A DNA stretch of 64,000 nt from Diprion similis. Taxonomy: Eukaryota > Arthropoda > Insecta > Hymenoptera > Diprionidae. The notes beneath the pieces are model-generated. The model did no database searches and was not told where the DNA came from. It was given only the letters and a program-made list of their open reading frames with translations. Shown here piece after piece: positions 58,601-64,000 of the stretch; within the stretch, counting starts at the first letter, position 1, and each line of letters opens with the position of its first letter. The translations under genes and the position numbers were made by a program. The DNA is taken from positions 26,003,025 to 26,067,024 of the forward strand of contig NC_060108.1 in NCBI RefSeq assembly GCF_021155765.1, in the 5' to 3' direction.

Positions 58601-61600
58601 GTTTTCCGCCTCTAACTTCTCAGGCGTTGCTCGCAGCGTATTGGGACTGCGCTCAATCGATTCCTCTCGCAAAATTACGTCGGAATAGAGCCCTGAAGAA
58701 TTAATTGCAGCACTTTTGAAACTCGTCGAAATTTTGGCCAAAAATCCAAAGGGGTTAGCCTTAGTTTTTCCTCATTTCCGGAGCCGGAAATTTTTCGTTC
58801 TGGAATCAATTTGTATGACCCTTTCCGGAGTAAATCGACCCCCAGGAACTCAAAAATCACATGCAAAAGAGCGTGGGACAAACAGCGGAGAAATGAGGAC
58901 GAAAATAAGCAGTTTTCCGCCTCTAACTCCTCAGGCGTTGCTTGCAGCGTATTGGGACTGCGCTTAATCGATTCCTCTCGCAAAATTACGTCGGAATAGT
59001 GCCCTAAAGAATTAATTGCAGCACTTTCCAAACGCGTCGAAATTTTGGCCAAAAATCCAAAGGGGTTAGCCTTAGTTTTTTCCTCATTTCCGGAGCCGGA
59101 AATTTTTCGTTCTGGAATCGATTTGTATGACCCTTTCCGGAGTAAATCGACCCCCAGGAACTCAAAAATCACATGAAAAAGAGCGTGGGACAAACAGCAG
59201 AGAAATGAGGACGAAAATAAGCAGTTTTCCGCCTCTAACTTCTCAGGCGTTGCTCGCAGCGTATTGGGACTGCGCTTAATCGATTCCTCTCGCAAAATTA
59301 CGTCGGAATAGTGCCCTAAAGAATTAATTGCAGCACTTTTCAAACTCGTCGAAATTTTGGCCAAAAATCCAAAGGGGTTAGCCTTAGTTTTTTCCTCATT
59401 TCCGGAGCCGGAAATTTGGCGTTCTGGAATCGATTTGTATGACCCTTTCCGGAGTAAATCGACCCCCAGGAACTCAAAAATCACATGAAAAAGAGCGTGG
59501 GACAAACAGCAGAGAAATGAGGACGAAAATAAGCAGTTTTCCGCCTCTAACTTCTCAGGCGTTGCTCGCAGCGTATTGGGACTGCGCTTGATCGATTCCT
59601 CTCGCAAAATTACGTCGGAATAGTGCCCTAAAGAATTAATTGCAGCACTTTTCAAACTCGTCGAAATTTTGGCCAAAAATCCAAAGGGGTTAGCCTTAGT
59701 TTTTCCTCATTTCCGGAGCCGGAAATTTTTCGTTCTGGAATCAATTTGTATGACCCTTTCCGGAGTAAATCGACCCCCAGGAACTCAAAAATCACATGCA
59801 AAAGAGCGTGAAACAAACAGCGGAGAAATGAGGACGAAAATAAGCAGTTTTCCGCCTCTAACTTCTCAGGCGTTGCTCGCAGCGTATTGGGACTGCGCTT
59901 AATCGATTCCTCTCGCAAAATTACGTCGGAATAGTGCCCTAAAGAATTAATTGCAGCACTTTTCAAACTCGTCGAAATTTTGGCCAAAAATCCAAAGGGG
60001 TTAGCCTTAGTTTTTTCCTCATTTCCGGAGCCGGAAATTTCTCGTTCTGGAATCGATTTGTATGACCCTTTCCGGAGTAAATCGACCCCCAGAAACTCAA
60101 AAATCACATGCAAAAGAGCGTGGGACAAACAGCGGAGAAATGAGGACGAAAATAAGCAGTTTTCCGCCTCTAACTTCTCAGGCGTTGCTCGCAGCGTATT
60201 GGGACTGCGCTTAATCGATTCCTCTCGCAAAATTACGTCGGAATAGTGCCCTAAAGAATTAATTGCAGCACTTTTCAAACTCGTCGAAATTTTGGCCAAA
60301 AATCCAAAGGGGTTAGCCTTAGTTTTTCCTCATTTCCGGAGCCGGAAATTTTTCGTTCTGGAATCAATTTGTATGACCCTTTCCGGAGTAAATCGACCCC
60401 CAGGAACTCAAAAATCACATGCAAAAGAGCGTGGGACAAACAGCGGAGAAATGAGGACGAAAATAAGCAGTTTTCCGCCTCTAACTCCTCAGGCGTTGCT
60501 TGCAGCGTATTGGGACTGCGCTTAATCAATTCCTCTCGCAAAATTACGTCGGAATAGTGCCCCAAAGAATTAATTGCAGCACTTTTCAAACTCGTCGAAA
60601 TTTTGGCCAAAAATCCAAAGGGGTTAGCCTTAGTTTTTTCCTCATTTCCGGAGCCGGAAATTTTTCGTTCTGGAATCGATTTGTATGACCCTTTCCGGAG
60701 TAAATCGACCCCCAGGAACTCAAAAATCACATGAAAAAGAGCGTGGGACAAACAGCAGAGAAATGAGGACGAAAATAAGCAGTTTTCCGCCTCTAACTTC
60801 TCAGGCGTTGCTCGCAGCGTATTGGGACTGCGCTTAATCGATTCCTCTCGCAAAATTACGTCGGAATAGTGCCCTAAAGAATTAATTGCAGCACTTTTCA
60901 AACTCGTCGAAATTTTGGCCAAAAATCCAAAGGGGTTAGCCTGAGTTTTTTCCTCATTTCCGGAGCCGGAAATTTGGCGTTCTGGAATCGATTTGTATGA
61001 CCCTTTCCGGAGTAAATCGACCCCCAGGAACTCAAAAATCACATGAAAAAGAGCGTGGGACAAACAGCAGAGAAATGAGGACGAAAATAAGCAGTTTTCC
61101 GCCTCTAACTTCTCAGGCGTTGCTCGCAGCGTATTGGGACTGCGCTTGATCGATTCCTCTCGCAAAATTACGTCGGAATAGTGCCCTAAAGAATTAATTG
61201 CAGCACTTTTCAAACTCGTCGAAATTTTGGCCAAAAATCCAAAGGGGTTAGCCTTAGTTTTTTCCTCATTTCCGGAGCCGGAAATTTCTCGTTCTGGAAT
61301 CGATTTGTATGACCCTTTCCGGAGTAAATCGACCCCCAGGAACTCAAAAATCACATGAAAAAGAGCGTGGGACAAACAGCAGAGAAATAAGGACAAAAAT
61401 AAGCAGTTTTCCGCCTCTAACTTCTCAGGCGTTGCTCGCAGCGTATTGGGACTGCGCTTAATCGATTCCTCTCGCAAAATTACGTCGGAATAGTGCCCTA
61501 AAGAATTAATTGCAGCACTTTTCAAACTCGTCGAAATTTTGGCCAAAAATCCAAAGGGGTTAGCCTTAGTTTTTTCCTCATTTCCGGAGCCGGAAATTTC

Positions 61601-64000
61601 TCGTTCTGAAATCGATTTGTATGACCCTTTCCGGAGTAAATCGACCCCCAGGAACTCAAAAATCACATGAAAAAGAGCGTGGGACAAACAGCAGAGAAAT
61701 GAGGACGAAAATAAGCAGTTTTCCGCCTCTGACTTCTCAGGCATCGCTCGCAGCGTATTGGGACTGCGCTTAATCGATTCCTCTCGCAAAATTACGTCGG
61801 AATAGTGCCCTAAAGAATTAATTGCAGCACTTTTCAAACTCGTCGAAATTTTGGCCAAAAATCCAAAGGGGTTAGCCTTAGTTTTTTCCTCATTTCCGGA
61901 GCCGGAAATTTCTCGTTCTGGAATCGATTTGTATGACCCTTTCCGGAGTAAATCGACCCCCAGGAACTCAAAAATCACATGCAAAAGAGCGTGGGACAAA
62001 CAGCAGAGAAATGAGGACGAAAATAAGCAGTTTTCCGCCTCTAACTTCTCAGGCGTTGCTCGCAGCGTATTGGGACTGCGCTTAATCGATTCCTCTCGCA
62101 AAATTACGTCGGAATAGTGCCCTAAAGAATTAATTGCAGCACTTTTCAAACTCGTCGAAATTTTGGCCAAAAATCCAAAGGGGTTAGCCTTAGTTTTTTC
62201 CTCATTTCCGGAGCCGGAAATTTCTCGTTCTGGAATCGATTTGTATGACCCTTTCCGGAGTAAATCGACCCCCAGGAACTCAAAAATCACATGCAAAAGA
62301 GCGTGGGACAAACAGCGGAGAAATGAGGACAAAAATAAGCAGTTTTCCGCCTCTAACTTCTCAGGCGTTGCTCGCAGCGTATTGGGACTCCGCTTAATCG
62401 ATTCCTCTCGCAAAATTACGTCGGAATAGTGCCCTAAAGAATTAATTGCAGCACTTTTCAAACTCGTCGAAATTTTGGCCAAAAATCCAAAGGGGTTAGC
62501 CTTAGTTTTTTCCTCATTTCCGGAGCCGGAAATTTATCGTTCTGGAATCGATTTGTATGACCCTTTCCGGAGTAAATCGACCCCCAGGAACTCAAAAATA
62601 ACATGAAAAAGAGCGTGGGACAAACAGCAGAGAAATGAGGACGAAAATAAGCAGTTTTCCGCCTCTAACTTCTCAGGCGTTGCTCGCAGCTTATTGGGAC
62701 TGCGCTCAATCGATTCCTCTCGCAAAATTACGTCGGAATAGTGCCCTAAAGAATTAATTGCAGCACTTTTCAAACGCGTCGAAATTTTGGCCAAAAATCC
62801 AAAGGGGTTAGCCTTAGTTTTTTCCTCATTTTCGGAGCCGGAAATTTCTCGTTCTGGAATCGATTTGTATGACCCTTTCCGGAGTAAGTCGACCCCCAGG
62901 AACTCAAAAATCACATGCAAAAGAGCGTGGGACAAACAGCGGAGAAATGAGGACGAAAATAAGCAGTTTTCCGCCTTTAACTTCTCAGGCGTTGCTCGCA
63001 GCGTATTGGGACTGCGCTTAATCGATTCCTCTCGCAAAATTACGTCGGAATAGTGCCCTAAAGAATTAATTGCAGCACTTTTCAAACTCGTCGAAATTTT
63101 GGCCAAAAATCCAAAGGGGTTAGCCTTAGTTTTTTCCTCATTCCCGGAGCCGGAAATTTCTCGTTCTGGAATCGATTTGTATGACCCTTTCCGGAGTAAA
63201 TCGACCCCCAGGAACTCAAAAATCACATGCAAAAGAGCGTGGGACAAACAGCGGAGAAATGAGGACGAAAATAAGCAGTTTTCCGCCTCTAACTTCTCAG
63301 GCGTTGCTCGCAGCGTATTGGGACTGCGCTTAATCGATTCCTCTCGCAAAATTACGTCGGAATAGTGCCCTAAAGAATTAATTGCAGCACTTTTCAAACT
63401 CGTCGAAATTTTGGCCAAAAATCCAAAGGGGTTAGCCTTAGTTTTTTCCTCATTTCCGGAGCCGGAAATTTCTCGTTCTGGAATCGATTTGTATGACCCT
63501 TTCCGGAGTAAGTCGACCCCCAGGAACTCAAAAATCACATGCAAAAGAGCGTGGGACAAACAGCGGAGAAATGAGGACGAAAATAAGCAGTTTTCCGCCT
63601 TTAACTTCTCAGGCGTTGCTCGCAGCGTATTGGGACTGCGCTTAATCGATTCCTCTCGCAAAATTACGTCGGAATAGTGCCCTAAAGAATTAATTGCAGC
63701 ACTTTTCAAACTCGTCGAAATTTTGGCCAAAAATCCAAAGGGGTTAGCCTTAGTTTTTTCCTCATTCCCGGAGCCGGAAATTTCTCGTTCTGGAATCGAT
63801 TTGTATGACCCTTTCCGGAGTAAATCGACCCCCAGGAACTCAAAAATCACATGCAAAAGAGCGTGGGACAAACAGCGGAGAAATGAGGACGAAAATAAGC
63901 AGTTTTCCGCCTCTAACTTCTCAGGCGTTGCTCGCAGCGTATTGGGACTGCGCTTAATCGATTCCTCTCGCAAAATTACGTCGGAATAGTGCCCTAAAGA
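52700..64000. repeat. Satellite DNA array, 312-bp monomer, about 36 copies
   Basis: Head-to-tail copies of one 312-base unit run from about 52700 to the window end, so the array is truncated by the window. Taking the AAAAATCC-AAAGG box as monomer start, units begin near 52814, 53126, 53436, 53748 and then every 311-312 bases to 63728. Most units look about 95% or more identical; the outermost left unit is more diverged and preceded by a partial copy starting within the GTTGTTCGCAG box. Each unit contains a dyad ATTTCCGG-AG-CCGGAAAT. Six units lack one T in a T6 run and are 311 bases. Three-monomer higher-order blocks recur. As 312 is divisible by three, long open frames (up to 1359 codons at 53727-57806 on -) arise automatically. 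No transposase, reverse transcriptase or CRISPR features are present. A centromeric, pericentromeric or other heterochromatic satellite is the likely class. Confidence 0.97.
57180..59049. repeat. Two adjacent three-monomer higher-order repeats
   Basis: The block 57180-58114 (two 312-base units and one 311-base unit, 935 bases) is followed by a near-identical block 58115-59049. Shared private variants: GACCAAAAATCC and GGAAAAGAGCG with CAGAAAAATG in the second unit, GAGCCCTGAAG at its end, and the T5 + CAATTTG + AACTCCTCAGGCGTTGCTTG set in the third. A related trio begins at 52814. Confidence 0.85.

Noticed and set aside
52700..64000. CENP-B box in the satellite monomer
   Set aside because: TTTCGTTCTGGAATCG looks vaguely similar, but it does not keep the required A and CGGG positions, and most units have CTCG in the first part.
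52700..64000. CRISPR array or tandem transposon
   Set aside because: The repeats are contiguous without spacers, there are no cas genes, and no transposase or terminal repeats are visible.
1..64000. tRNA, rRNA or known microRNA genes
   Set aside because: I looked for tRNA B-box-like and common microRNA seeds by eye and saw no convincing match; a covariance-model scan would be decisive.

Overview
The window is eukaryotic nuclear DNA, almost certainly from an insect. The genes carry GT-AG introns, one gene is the Notch ligand Serrate, and another is an insect-type secreted GH13 maltase. The mix of moderately GC-rich intergenic DNA, short housekeeping introns and a large homogeneous satellite would fit a hymenopteran, but I cannot fix the order from sequence alone.

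Layout. (1) 1-17.4 kb: gene-poor, GC-rich DNA with many purine/pyrimidine microsatellites. A small coding-like coiled-coil patch lies near 0.8-1.2 kb. (2) 17.4-39.2 kb, + strand: Serrate (Jagged-type), with five coding exons spread over 18.8 kb, two introns of about 7 kb, and a long AT-rich 3' region. The joined protein is 1212 residues: signal peptide, MNNL, DSL, 16 EGF repeats, VWC-like region, transmembrane helix and a cytoplasmic tail. (3) 40.8-43.6 kb, + strand: a six-exon leucine-rich-repeat protein resembling LRRC74. (4) 44.4-45.2 kb, - strand: Arl2, two exons, 184 residues, with all small-GTPase motifs. (5) 47.3-49.6 kb, - strand: a secreted alpha-glucosidase/maltase, six exons, 583 residues, catalytic triad present, TATA box just upstream. 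(6) 49.6-52.7 kb: AT-rich DNA with possible chemoreceptor-gene remnants on the - strand and a diverged direct duplication. (7) 52.7-64.0 kb: a tandem satellite of about 36 copies of a 312-bp monomer running off the window end. It has embedded three-monomer higher-order blocks and a 311-bp variant class.

The four genes look functionally independent: cell signalling, an axoneme- or scaffold-type LRR protein, tubulin-cofactor/ciliary trafficking GTPase, and carbohydrate digestion. Base composition changes sharply just after the Serrate stop codon, near 37.8 kb, from GC-rich to AT-rich. The most distinctive structure is the satellite array. Because 312 is a multiple of three, it produces very long open frames that should not be taken as genes without further evidence. 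Exon boundaries were placed by eye from splice signals, reading phase and family alignment from memory; no database search was run.
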